A DNA stretch of 64,000 bases, taken from contig CAXXFQ010000021.1 in assembly GCA_963674475.2 (NCBI GenBank), positions 1-64,000 on the forward strand, written 5' to 3'. The notes beneath the pieces were generated by a model. It saw only the letters and a list, made by a program, of their open reading frames with translations, made no database searches and was not told where the DNA came from. The translations under genes and the position numbers were made by a program. Every line of letters begins with the position of its first letter. Positions within the stretch are counted from its first letter, which is position 1. Positions 41,878 to 50,013 of this stretch are shown piece by piece. This DNA is from CAXXFQ01 sp963674475 (lineage in GTDB: Bacteria > Planctomycetota > Planctomycetia > Pirellulales > Thermoguttaceae).

Positions 41878-42996
41878 ATGTTGAGAAAAACGAGTCGTCT
41901 GCTGGTCGTGGTCTTGCTGTGCAGCCTGGGGCTTGCCCATGTGTCTGCCGCATCGGGCAAGCGGGTGAAAACGGGCAGGAAGCGGGACACGCTGCTCTAT
42001 GTCAGTACCGATCCGCCCGGGGCCAAAGTGCTCTTCAACGGCAAAGAGTTGGGCACCTCCGACGGCCTGTTTCGCATCAAACCTGGAAAAGGTACCATCT
42101 TTATCGAGTTGGAGGGTTGCCAACCGGACAAGAGAGAAGTGATTGTCCGGGCCGGCAGAATCACCCGGTTGGAATTGTCGTTGCAACCGGAAGTCAAGGT
42201 GGAGGTCGAAAAGGAGCAGATTGCACCTCTTGTCGGCCACCTGCTACAGGGTACGGTTGAACTCGTTGGCGTTACCAATTACCCGCCCAACGCCCAATCA
42301 AAGTGGTGGAAACCGGATGGTTCTGCCACAGATCTGGGACCGTTTCTGCCACGTTCAATGCAACTGCCGCTTTCTTCGAATAAAAAGCCGATGGTATTCT
42401 TGCTCCGTCTTAAGGACCTACCCAGTGACGCTTCTTGGCCATCCTGGGATATTGAACCTTACGCCGGCCGTTGGGAAGGCTCTCGTGTCTTGGATGTTCA
42501 AGGAAAAGTGGTCCCAAACTACAAAATGTTTTGCGCGGAACTTGGCGCGTCGGCCCGTACGGCCAAGTTGCGAGTCGGCGTCAGTGCGGGCGCATGGGCG
42601 TCGGTGATAATTCAGAAAGCAGACAGCCTCGGCACGTCGAGTTTTTCCAAAGATGGCAAGCAGTGGACGGTGACGTTCTTAAAAGCAGAAATGGCGGAAG
42701 GTCTTGCGGAAGATTCCACACGCGTCACCCTCACGTCAACGGACTCCTATGGAATATGGCACAAACGGTTGGTAGCAGTGTCCGACAATGGTATTGAATA
42801 CACGACTTCGCTCGGCTACAGGGGGAACGACGGCACGGCTCTCTTTCAACGTCTGCCATTGTCCTCGATAAAGGAGTTCCGCTTTCAGGTGCGACCTTAC
42901 GATTGGGTCGAGTTCAAAAACGTCTCACTCCAACCCGGTCAGAAGACGGCCGCAACGGCTGTTTCATTCGACGATTCTGCGAATACGGAGAAATAA
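41878..42996 (+). CDS. Exported PEGA-domain protein
   Basis: A 372-residue protein with a signal peptide ending near HVSAAS. Residues about 45-105 form a PEGA domain (LLYVSTDPPGAKVLFNGKEL; GLFRIKPGKGTIFIELEG), the same domain type as in the nearby kinase. A roughly 250-residue C-terminal part is beta-rich and contains several W-rich strands; it is not recognised. AAGGAAAGGAAACC before the ATG is a good ribosome site. It follows the FGE-like gene by 39 bases and is probably co-transcribed. Pairing with the PEGA-bearing kinase suggests an extracellular assembly or sensing pair; this is inference. Confidence 0.85.
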   Translation: MLRKTSRLLVVVLLCSLGLAHVSAASGKRVKTGRKRDTLLYVSTDPPGAKVLFNGKELGTSDGLFRIKPGKGTIFIELEGCQPDKREVIVRAGRITRLELSLQPEVKVEVEKEQIAPLVGHLLQGTVELVGVTNYPPNAQSKWWKPDGSATDLGPFLPRSMQLPLSSNKKPMVFLLRLKDLPSDASWPSWDIEPYAGRWEGSRVLDVQGKVVPNYKMFCAELGASARTAKLRVGVSAGAWASVIIQKADSLGTSSFSKDGKQWTVTFLKAEMAEGLAEDSTRVTLTSTDSYGIWHKRLVAVSDNGIEYTTSLGYRGNDGTALFQRLPLSSIKEFRFQVRPYDWVEFKNVSLQPGQKTAATAVSFDDSANTEK

Positions 42997-43002
42997 GGCT
43001 TG

Positions 43003-43045
43003 AACCGTGACCTGACCAGCACACGGTTGATCGTCGGCCGTTTTT
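43003..43045 (+). terminator. Hairpin after the PEGA gene
   Basis: AACCGTG and CACGGTT (43003-43027) form a stem, followed after a few bases by a T6 run. It ends the FGE/PEGA transcript. Confidence 0.55.
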
Positions 43046-43056
43046 TATAGCGAATC

Positions 43057-44007
43057 TCACGGAATGGAAGCGGTTTCTTCGAGTAAGCTCTCGATATATT
43101 CGACTCGGTGTCGGTAGGTGTGTGCGCCTATGATTTGCGAGCGAATTTTCGATGCCAACTCGATGCGTTCCGACTCGTGCTGTGTGTAGTAATCGACCAC
43201 CTCAAGGGTTTTCCGTGCCGAGGTGGAACATGGGATGTCGGGGAACTGGGTTGTCACTCCACGGCATCGATCGGAAAGAACCAGTAAGCCCGCGCAAGAC
43301 ATCTCGAGGACGCGTCGCGGAAACATCGTCGGCGACTCTCGAACGCTGCTGATACTCAGGCCGATCTGATAGGCCGAGTACTTGCGCAACAGTTCTTCAT
43401 ACGGATAGGCTCCGACGATATGGCCTCGATACGTTTGGGGCCATTTGCCCATCCGGGAAAAGATCTCGAGTCCTCGGTCCAGGAGTGGATCGATAAGGGC
43501 TTCGACTCCCTCGACTCGCGTCGGATGGTGTTTATTCCAGGAGCCGGCAAAACAGACCGTTTTCTCTTGAGGAAAATAATTTTTGTGGATCGCCGGTTGC
43601 GCGGCAAAGATCATCGGGTGCACCGCTTGACAACCACGCTCTCGATACTTGGGCACACAATTGACATCGGTCGTGAGAACCAAGTCGCAAAGGGTTGCCC
43701 AGGGAAGAAACCGCTCGAAATGAGGAGGGTCCTCTTTCGACCAAAAGACGGTCGGAATGCCATGGGAGCGATAACGTTCGATAAGCTGTTCGAGAAAAGC
43801 GAATTGTTTTTTCGGTTTTCGTTTCCAGCGGCCCCAATTTTCCCAAATGCTTTCAATCAATAAAAAACGAGGAGCGGACGTTCCTAGAGTCGCTAAATTT
43901 TTTTCGAGTTCTCGCTTGGTCTCTCGATCGTGGGCGGGAAAAAGGCGTTCTGCCGCTTCGTGACGCCAGCCGGACCAGGAAAATTGATCTGCGATAATGT
44001 GGAACAT
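43057..44007 (-). CDS. Glycosyltransferase of the CgeB-like/DUF3880 group
   Basis: A 316-residue GT-B-like transferase. Segments LLIESIWENWGRWKRK, IPTVFWSKEDPPHFE, LVLTTDVNCVPKYRERG and VCFAGSWNKHHPTR occur as in DUF3880-containing sugar transferases; ESPTMFPRRVLEMSCAGLLVLSD is the C-terminal nucleotide-binding motif (RxxEMxxCG). It would add sugars to a surface polymer, glycolipid or protein. It lies 57 bases downstream of a GT2 gene on the same strand, so both probably act on the same glycan. Donor and acceptor are unknown. No signal peptide; cytoplasmic. Confidence 0.83.
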   Translation of the reverse strand: MFHIIADQFSWSGWRHEAAERLFPAHDRETKRELEKNLATLGTSAPRFLLIESIWENWGRWKRKPKKQFAFLEQLIERYRSHGIPTVFWSKEDPPHFERFLPWATLCDLVLTTDVNCVPKYRERGCQAVHPMIFAAQPAIHKNYFPQEKTVCFAGSWNKHHPTRVEGVEALIDPLLDRGLEIFSRMGKWPQTYRGHIVGAYPYEELLRKYSAYQIGLSISSVRESPTMFPRRVLEMSCAGLLVLSDRCRGVTTQFPDIPCSTSARKTLEVVDYYTQHESERIELASKIRSQIIGAHTYRHRVEYIESLLEETASIP

Positions 44008-44063
44008 CGGTCCGACTTATTCTTTAATTCAAAAACGAGTTAGATATCCAGCCTGGCCGTTTT

Positions 44064-44960
44064 TTACGCGACCGCTTTTCGAGAAGAGGGTACTTTCGAT
44101 TCGGAAGTACTCACCTGATCAGGACGGAATTCTTCCAGCTGAATAAGAGATTGCGATTCTTCTTTTTCAGCGGACTCTTGATGGCATTTTTTGCATTCGG
44201 TCATTTCCCACAATTTGGCCTGTTTGACAAAGGTATTGAAAAAGGCGGTCAGCATGCAAACTTGAAGGCCTGGCAGTCCGTCGAGAAATCCACCTCGAAT
44301 GAGATAGAGAAAAAGAAAACGGAAGACGGGGCGGAAAAACAGGCTGCTAAACGTGGCTCGTCGCTCTTTTTTCAATAATATTTCCGCACCCCAACTGGTG
44401 TATTTGAGGTATTTGTCGAAATACTGTTCATAGCTCGTAATGCTGTAGTGCCGCATTCTGCCTTTGAGTTTCCCGACTTTTTCGGGAGGAATATCGATGT
44501 CGGCATGGACCAATCTATCATGATAGCGGCACGAGTCACGTTGAATCAATCGAATAGCATCATTGTTCCATCCGGAATACTTGAGGTGATGCCCCAAAAA
44601 ATAACAGGCGAAAGAAATGCGATAAGCGAGAACTTGAGGGGCGGGTTTCTGAAGAACCGCCTTGATCGATTGAATCAGACGCTCGGAAAGCCTCTCATCC
44701 GCATCGACAATGAGAACCCAAGGGTGCGACGCTTGTGGAATAGCCCAGTTTTTGAAATCGGCCGAGTAGCGATATTCCCGTTCGATGACTCGGCAATCTT
44801 TGCTTTCTCGAGCCATTTCAAGAGTGCCATCCGTTGAACCCGAATCGGCAACGACGATTTCGTCGGCAACCTGCCGCACCGATCGGATGCAGTCGGCGAG
44901 GTGGTCACGTTCGTTTTTGCAAGGGATGATTACCGTAAGTTTTTCGAGCATAGCTTCCAT
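44064..44960 (-). CDS. Family 2 glycosyltransferase, WaaE/KdtX-like
   Basis: A 298-residue GT-A transferase. The core reads TVIIPCKNERDHLADCIRSV, VVADSGSTDGTLEMA, and VDADERLSERL, whose DAD is the metal/nucleotide-binding motif. The SGWNNDAIRLIQRD region, HYSITSYEQYFDKYLKY and RGGFLDGLPGL are typical of the lipopolysaccharide glucosyltransferase WaaE group, with a membrane-associated C-terminal helix. The C-terminal tail carries a CKKCHQE pair, an unusual addition. Start ATG 44960 (or 44951) has weak ribosome support. It is paired with the DUF3880-like transferase, suggesting surface glycan assembly. Confidence 0.88.
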   Translation of the reverse strand: MEAMLEKLTVIIPCKNERDHLADCIRSVRQVADEIVVADSGSTDGTLEMARESKDCRVIEREYRYSADFKNWAIPQASHPWVLIVDADERLSERLIQSIKAVLQKPAPQVLAYRISFACYFLGHHLKYSGWNNDAIRLIQRDSCRYHDRLVHADIDIPPEKVGKLKGRMRHYSITSYEQYFDKYLKYTSWGAEILLKKERRATFSSLFFRPVFRFLFLYLIRGGFLDGLPGLQVCMLTAFFNTFVKQAKLWEMTECKKCHQESAEKEESQSLIQLEEFRPDQVSTSESKVPSSRKAVA

Positions 44961-45548
44961 TTTTCACAATGCCCTTCGGCAAAAAAGCTGGCTTGTGACT
45001 ACCTGGCAAAGGTAACGCTTCTTTAATCGTCATTTTTTGTATCATCCTTAAACCTTTTCCTGCTTTCCTGGGTTAGCAGTAATCGCAAGAAGGTAAGATG
45101 GGAGTTCTGGGTTAAGCGGTGGTCGGTTTTGTCCTGACGACCTTGCACCGTTGCCGGCTCCGCACCACAAACATGGTCGAGTGACTCAACAAGGAAATTA
45201 ATCGACGAACTCGTTTTGCCACCCTGTTCTCCAACGAACCGGCTTTGCTGCAATTCATTATTGTTTCACTGACTAAACCAGCGAAGAAGGGGAAACCGGA
45301 AACCCCACTTGTAACCGGAAACCGATTAACTCAATCTGCATATTTTACAGAAAAGAGGTTACTTGATCAGTTGATCCTAACGCTTGCATTCGGAAATAGG
45401 CATTGCTCTTAAAGGACTATTTAACGTATGGTCATGATGAGGTCTTTACGGCAGTAGCTTAAATCCCAAGTCCTCCGGCCTTTGCCGTGGAACTTTTTTC
45501 ATCGTTTGTCATGATATTCCAAGCTTCACTTTTTTTAGCAACCTTAAA
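44961..45548. other. Spacer between the glycosyltransferase genes and a methyltransferase
   Basis: About 590 bases with no convincing gene. An 11-base direct repeat AACCGGAAACC occurs near 45295 and 45313. The open frame at 45023-45253 minus has no family-like pattern. The low density suggests a deletion or decay scar in this segment. Confidence 0.45.
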
Positions 45549-46217
45549 TTGCAATCAAAGGTAACCGCCATTGTGGATGCTTCTGAATTAGATCTCCAAG
45601 CCTATTACGAAGCGGAAGAATCCGGGCAATTCCGCAACCAAAAAGAGGCGGCCGATCACGCACGTTTTTGTCGAACGGCTCGTTATTTACCGAAGTGTTG
45701 GTCCAGCTTATTGGACGTTGGATGCGCTGAGGGGTATTGGCTCGATTTTCTCAATCGCGCTTTCGACAGCGAGAGGACCCTTCGCGGCTATGAATATGCA
45801 TCCAATCGAGTCAAAGCTGCAAAAACCCGTTTTCCAAGCTTAGGCATGCGGCAAGGAAGTATTTTTGAACTTCCTGAAGAAAATGGGTCGTATGATGTCG
45901 TGACCTGCTTGGAGGTCATAGAGCACCTGCCCGAATGGCAGTCAGGTCTTGAAGAGCTTTTACGGGTTGCAAAAAAAGAGGTGCTCGTCTGCGTTCCTTA
46001 TCGAGAAAAAATCAAGCAAACTCTGTGCATCCATTGCCACAAAATGACTCCTCACCAAGGCCATCTCCACTCCTTTGACGAATCAACCTTCAATCCTTGG
46101 CGGGACCGATACGAGGTGCGTTTTGCCTATATTTCAGGAAAACGCGGTTTCTTTAGTCGATACCTGGATCAGCTATGTCGTCGGACTCGGTGGATGTTAG
46201 TCCGTATAAAACTATAG
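45549..46217 (+). CDS. Class I SAM methyltransferase
   Basis: A 222-residue methyltransferase with SLLDVGCAEGYWLDFLNR (motif I), YEYASNRVKAAKTRFP and DVVTCLEVIEHLPEWQ (motif IV/post-I), then LLRVAKKEVLVCVPYREK. The ending carries HCHKMTPHQGHLHSFDEST, the pattern of Methyltransf_11-type enzymes near glycan clusters. Start is a TTG at 45549; GTG 45573 is an alternative and neither has a strong ribosome site. It follows two glycosyltransferase genes facing the other way and may modify the same glycan. It overlaps by a few bases an IS256 remnant on the other strand. Confidence 0.82.
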   Translation: MQSKVTAIVDASELDLQAYYEAEESGQFRNQKEAADHARFCRTARYLPKCWSSLLDVGCAEGYWLDFLNRAFDSERTLRGYEYASNRVKAAKTRFPSLGMRQGSIFELPEENGSYDVVTCLEVIEHLPEWQSGLEELLRVAKKEVLVCVPYREKIKQTLCIHCHKMTPHQGHLHSFDESTFNPWRDRYEVRFAYISGKRGFFSRYLDQLCRRTRWMLVRIKL

Positions 46218-46451
46218 TTGCATTTGGATGAGTGCGAAAAACGAACTAAAAAATACAAGGATTTCTGATTGGTGCTTACAGCGTCGTTCCTCGGTACGCT
46301 TGCATGACGCGGCTCGAAGCACGTTGCCTCTTTCGAATTTCATGGCTTCGTTCATGAGTATTTCGATCGCCTGAGCCATTCCGTCAAATCCATTTTGAGC
46401 CAGCAGTTCCACGACATCGTTGCAAGCGGTACCATGATCACGGTGGGGCAT
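46212..46451 (-). pseudogene. 5' fragment of an IS256-family transposase gene
   Basis: The 79-codon frame starts from ATG 46451 with AGGAG 6 bases upstream. Residues 10-60, VVELLAQNGFDGMAQAIEIL and MNEAMKFER with KRTEERR, are the N-terminus of IS256 transposases (usual length about 400). After ERRC the frame leaves the family (RRGYANG expected) and stops. The catalytic DDE part is missing. Only a decayed fragment remains, suggesting a former insertion here. Confidence 0.75.
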
Positions 46452-46571
46452 AAACGTCTCCTTGGTATTGATGTTAATACATCCAAGGAAACCAATATGG
46501 CCTGCCTTTACAATCCATGCCTTGTTTCTCTTTTATAGAAAAAATATTACACTAACTTTTAAAACGAAACA

Positions 46572-46649
46572 GGGCGAACCCTTCCGGTAAAGCGTGGCTT
46601 GGGGGGAAGCGGTTCCCAAGTATTTTTCACGGCGGTGGAGGGCTCGCCC
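46572..46649. repeat. Palindromic-end intergenic element
   Basis: GGGCGAACCCT (46572-46582) and AGGGCTCGCCC (46639-46649) pair with one mismatch, and inner GGCTTGGG/CCCAAGT pairs add a second stem. It lies 44 bases before the anti-sigma gene end. It may be a terminator-like structure or a REP/MITE relative. Confidence 0.5.
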
Positions 46650-46692
46650 TACTCGTTTTTCTTACGGTAATTCTTGTTGTTAGATCAGTCGA

Positions 46693-48096
46693 TTAGAGGC
46701 CACCATCCAAAACGTACCGGTTGGCCCGATTATCATTGCGAACAGCCAGATTGTGCTTTTTGACGGTACCATCTTTTAATTTGACTTCATAGGGAATATA
46801 TACCCCTCGGTAGCCTTTGGATTTAAATGGTTCGCCTATTGAGATAATCTCGAGACGACCGCAATCGTTCCTGATATAATTGCTGACCCTATTGTGGGAA
46901 TCGAATTTTGCTGCTTCTTCCCAATCTTCATCGGCACAAGCTTGAAAGAACGCCGTGGCGACCTCCTTGGGAGTCATTTTTTCATATTTCTCATTATCGG
47001 GAAGTCTTTGGACTTTTAGGCTTTGCCAGATCATATCTTCCGGGAAGTCGATGGTAAACGTTTTGTCGGGGATCGGCTGGTTGTATTCGATCTCGGTAAC
47101 TTCAAAGACCAGCACCTCTTTCTCTTTGGCCTGAACATAGACTTGAAAACTTTCGAGCAACTTGGTCTCAGGGTTAAAACGATAAACCTTTCGGTGATTG
47201 GAATCCGTGATATACTTATTTCGAAGATAGTCGTCCTCGGGAACCTTGCTCATGACCTCAACCGTGAGGACCAGGGTATCTTTACCGTCGATCATTTCAC
47301 GTTCGACGCACGCTTTACGATCGGGGTTATTCTTTGCGGTTTGAATCTCATTTTCCAATAAATCGCCTACATTCAAGATCCGACTCCAATCGCCATCATA
47401 ACGTCCCAATGGGAGAGGCTTCTTTATCTGAAATCCAATATTAGGTCGACTGAAAAAAGTAGTATTTTCTCCATCCATGACTGTTATTCGGCCTATTTTT
47501 TCTTTGAGTTCCTTTTTTTTCCAGCCCGTTTTTTCAATTCTCCATTTGATAGTCCCATCCGGCTCTGTCTTCTTCCACATCTCAAGTGGCACAAAATCGT
47601 ACTCTAAACCGATTAATCCAAAGTTATCCCCAGGCCGAGTTCGCATCCGGGCTTTCATGTGAACCGTTTTAACATCCGCGACGGCGTCGATTGCTTTTTG
47701 AAGGACCTCGGCGGCGGAGGCAACCGGGGTGGTGGTGTGGAAAAAGGCGAGCATCAAAATCACTGCGGCGGTGGTTGCTGCCGCCGTGACGTATTTGGTT
47801 ATCTTGCTATGCATGATTTTTCTCCCTATTTCAAGCGGACGGTTGACCCGACCGACTCGTTTTAATTGTTGATGTTGTTCACGGATAATCCGATTCGAAA
47901 CGTCTTGTTGGAAATCGGTTTTTCGCCAACGGTCTGAACTAGAAGCAAGCTGCAGGTGGAGTTCTTGCAACTGTTCCCATTCGGCCCGGCACGAATCGCA
48001 GGACCGCAAGTGTGCCTTGACCATTTGCTCGCGTGGTTCGGTCAACAGTCCTTCGAGATAGTCGACCAGTCTTTCTTGGCATTCTGTGCAATTCAT
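46693..48096 (-). CDS. Membrane anti-sigma factor with zinc-finger domain
   Basis: A 467-residue protein. The ZAS/zf-HC2 domain has Cys 3, Cys 6, His 29, Cys 33 and Cys 36 (HxxxCxxC). A charged helix leads to a transmembrane helix at about 104-120 (VTAAATTAAVILMLAFF). The extracytoplasmic part of about 340 residues is beta-rich and ends in an ATAFFQACADEDWEEAAKF repeat-like region; it shows no enzyme motif and could be the stress sensor, with a MucB/RseB-like fold possible. Its start overlaps the sigma factor stop (ATGA), so it binds that sigma until signalled. This pairing is the standard ECF/anti-sigma layout. Confidence 0.9.
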   Translation of the reverse strand: MNCTECQERLVDYLEGLLTEPREQMVKAHLRSCDSCRAEWEQLQELHLQLASSSDRWRKTDFQQDVSNRIIREQHQQLKRVGRVNRPLEIGRKIMHSKITKYVTAAATTAAVILMLAFFHTTTPVASAAEVLQKAIDAVADVKTVHMKARMRTRPGDNFGLIGLEYDFVPLEMWKKTEPDGTIKWRIEKTGWKKKELKEKIGRITVMDGENTTFFSRPNIGFQIKKPLPLGRYDGDWSRILNVGDLLENEIQTAKNNPDRKACVEREMIDGKDTLVLTVEVMSKVPEDDYLRNKYITDSNHRKVYRFNPETKLLESFQVYVQAKEKEVLVFEVTEIEYNQPIPDKTFTIDFPEDMIWQSLKVQRLPDNEKYEKMTPKEVATAFFQACADEDWEEAAKFDSHNRVSNYIRNDCGRLEIISIGEPFKSKGYRGVYIPYEVKLKDGTVKKHNLAVRNDNRANRYVLDGGL

Positions 48097-48620
48097 TTTT
48101 GCACCTCGCTTTCACGACGAAGCAATTGGCGGAGTTGGCAGTACGCTCGGGAAAGCCGTTTCGTGACCGTGCCGATCGGGATATCGAGCTCCTCGGCAAT
48201 CTGCGAACAGCTTTGGTCCGCGTAATATTTCAGAAGCACGATCTCCCGGTACGACTCGGGCAATTCGGCGATCGCCCGTTCCACCTCCCAGGTTTCCTCC
48301 TCGACGGGTTGCTCAAGCGGTTGTTGATCGATCCGATCCCCGCTTGAAAAACGTTTGGCGGCACGAAATTCCTCTTGCGCCACCCGATTGGCAATACCCA
48401 GCAGCCACGAATAAAAGGATTTGCGATTTTTCAGTCTCGGCAGACCGAAATAAGCTCGCACAAAGGTCTCTTGGGCCGCCTCTTCCGCGAGGCTTCGGTT
48501 GCCCAGTTTTCCTGTCAGGTACGCCGTCAAAACCGACTGATATCGCTCCACGAGAAAGCGATACTCGTCCGGGTGACCGTCAAGACACCGATCGAGGTAA
48601 TAAAGATCGTTGCGGATCAT
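48093..48620 (-). CDS. ECF RNA polymerase sigma factor with cognate anti-sigma
   Basis: A 175-residue sigma factor (from ATG 48620, GGA 7 bases upstream; the frame is open for 30 further codons). Region 2: YRFLVERYQSVLTAYLTG and AEEAAQETFVRAYFGL, with SFYSWLLGIANRVAQEEFR. Region 4: ELPESYREIVLLKYYADQS, followed by CSQIAEELDIPIGTVTKRLSRA as the -35 element. It overlaps its anti-sigma factor, the usual co-translated pair. No target promoter motif can be derived from one site. Of the three sigma factors in the window it is the only one with an anti-sigma partner. Confidence 0.93.
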   Translation of the reverse strand: MIRNDLYYLDRCLDGHPDEYRFLVERYQSVLTAYLTGKLGNRSLAEEAAQETFVRAYFGLPRLKNRKSFYSWLLGIANRVAQEEFRAAKRFSSGDRIDQQPLEQPVEEETWEVERAIAELPESYREIVLLKYYADQSCSQIAEELDIPIGTVTKRLSRAYCQLRQLLRRESEVQK

Positions 48621-48866
48621 CGATTTTCCAACGTCAAGTGAAGAATTCGAACTCTCGCAATATAGTGCAAGATCGGGCCATTTTGCGACAGGAAAATGTG
48701 AAATACTCAAAGCTTTTCGCTTGGAAAATGGTTTGCAATAAGAGCTAACCTGTTTTCTGTGAAGTGGTTAGGGCTACTGTAATTATCAAGGTGTCACGGA
48801 TAGAAAACGGAGAGGTCTGGTCTGTTAAGGCTTCAAAGTTGAAGTAAATATTTTTTTATCTAGGGG
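48621..48866. other. Spacer upstream of the sigma operon and the structured region
   Basis: About 250 bases, divergent. It should hold the sigma operon promoter on the minus strand, which would be autoregulated in a typical ECF operon. No clear gene. Confidence 0.5.
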
Positions 48867-48909
48867 TTGACGGTTTGGGGTCCCTAAGTGATAATGAGAC
48901 TTAATCTCA
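48867..48909 (+). promoter_or_regulatory. Sigma-70 promoter with a Fur-like palindrome
   Basis: TTGACG (48867-48872) and GATAAT (48890-48895) are 17 bases apart. The box GATAATGAGACTTAATCTCA (48890-48909), with the TGAGA/TCTCA inverted repeat, covers the -10 and start region and resembles Fur-type operators. The likely transcript is the structured region and perhaps the PEP-CTERM gene at 49309. Confidence 0.65.
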
Positions 48910-49045
48910 ACTACTGCCTCGGATTGGATGCGCCACTTTCGGGGCGGGCAGTCATTTTCAAATCATGAATCGCCTCGAATTTTGTGCCGCTTTTGCGGAC
49001 GTCCCCCCGGCGCTATTAACGTTGAGTCAATTTTCGCACCCTCCT

Positions 49046-49178
49046 CCCCGAAAGCGGGGCCTTACCGGAGGTGCCCATGGCGATCTAGGGCCGCCTTTCG
49101 TCGAGTCTTTCCCGGTTGCTACCCTCCTGCCAACCGGGCCACTGTCCTGGAAAGAGGAAACCCCTTTTCCTCTGACAG
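49046..49178 (+). other. Structured leader candidate (three hairpins)
   Basis: CCCC-GAAAGC-GGGG (49046-49059); CCCGGTTG/CAACCGGG (49111-49138); and a long stem CTGTC-AAAGAGGAAA/TTTTCCTCT-GACAG (49142-49178). They lie between the Fur-like promoter and the PEP-CTERM gene at 49309. No known riboswitch consensus was matched. It could be a leader or a small RNA; open frames here (48928-49248, 48965-49231) are weak. Confidence 0.45.
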
Positions 49179-49308
49179 GAGACTCATTCGGGCGAGCTCT
49201 ATCTCCCGTACGTTGGCCGGTCTCCCTCTAACTTCGCCTTTCCCATAAATAACTACGAATAAAATTTTCAGTAACAATTATCCTCTTAAGAAAATAAAAA
49301 GAAAAAGA

Positions 49309-49926
49309 ATGAAAAAAATTAGTTTGACATTGTCTGTTGCCATTATGGCCGGTTTGATCACGACTTGTACCCAGGCCGGATTGATCGTGGACGACTGGCT
49401 TTGGGCGGATCAGGTGGCCAATTCGTCAAGCCATATCCAGAACTACTTGGGAACGCCGATGGAGTCGAGTAACCATTGGTGGTTGACCGGATCGCCGGAC
49501 GGAGACTTGGGTGATTATGTGGCGGGCTGGCGATCGAACGCGCCGGACGAGTTTATCACGATGTCCTGGCAAGGCGGCATTTCCGATCTTCCGGGCGACG
49601 ATCTGGTTGTTTGTTTCTATGGCGGCCCCAAAGCTGCGGCGATTGTTTCGGCAAGCATCGATGGAACGACGTTTACCGAAATCGGCACGATCGGCGGCGG
49701 TACGCCTGGTGTGTTGCAGGAAGCGTATTTCGATTTTGGCGGGCATTTCGGGGAAAGTGTTTCCTACGTCAAAGTCGAGCGTGCGGCTAACGGCTCTGGA
49801 TCCGGGACGTTCTTCGACGCGTTCGGGGCAATCATGGTTCCGGAACCAGGGGCGATCCTCCTTCTGAGTGCCGGGTTGCTCGCTCTCGGTTTGTTCCGGA
49901 GACCGCGGCGACGTTTGAAGGCGTAA
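49309..49926 (+). CDS. Exported PEP-CTERM sorted protein
   Basis: A 205-residue exported protein. The signal peptide MKKISLTLSVAIMAGLITTC ends near TQAG. The mature part is beta-rich with DDWLWADQVAN and ISWQG/TFTEIGTIGGGTPG segments, reminiscent of a surface-exposed jelly-roll or beta-sandwich; no enzyme motif. The C-terminus VPEPGAILLL, hydrophobic helix and RRPRRRLKA is a PEP-CTERM signal. AAAGAAAAAGA before the ATG is a weak ribosome site. It probably belongs to the exopolysaccharide/exosortase secretion set. Specific function unknown. Confidence 0.85.
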   Translation: MKKISLTLSVAIMAGLITTCTQAGLIVDDWLWADQVANSSSHIQNYLGTPMESSNHWWLTGSPDGDLGDYVAGWRSNAPDEFITMSWQGGISDLPGDDLVVCFYGGPKAAAIVSASIDGTTFTEIGTIGGGTPGVLQEAYFDFGGHFGESVSYVKVERAANGSGSGTFFDAFGAIMVPEPGAILLLSAGLLALGLFRRPRRRLKA

Positions 49927-49944
49927 GCCCCAAACGCCGCTCGT

Positions 49945-49989
49945 GTGCCCCCAATCGAAAGTCCGCTGTCAGCTTTCGGTTGGGGGTGC
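49945..49989 (+). terminator. Strong hairpin after the PEP-CTERM gene
   Basis: GTGCCCCCAATCGAAAG (49945-49961) pairs with CTTTCGGTTGGGGG plus TGC (49973-49989), 15 bp with one mismatch. There is no T run, so it could also be a processing element. The DUF1559 gene begins soon after. Confidence 0.6.
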
Positions 49990-50013
49990 CATTATTATTT
50001 GGAAAAGAATTCC

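Noticed and set aside
45023..45253. 76-codon minus frame in the 45 kb spacer
   Set aside because: No ribosome site or recognisable domain.
49061..49200. Cobalamin-riboswitch-like words (GGTGCC, GCCACTG, GACAGGAGAC)
   Set aside because: The order and the GGTGAAA...CCC core of the riboswitch are absent and no cobalamin gene follows.
48928..49231. Open frames of 106 and 88 codons ahead of the PEP-CTERM gene
   Set aside because: No clear ribosome site or family pattern, and hairpins span them; treated as a structured region instead.
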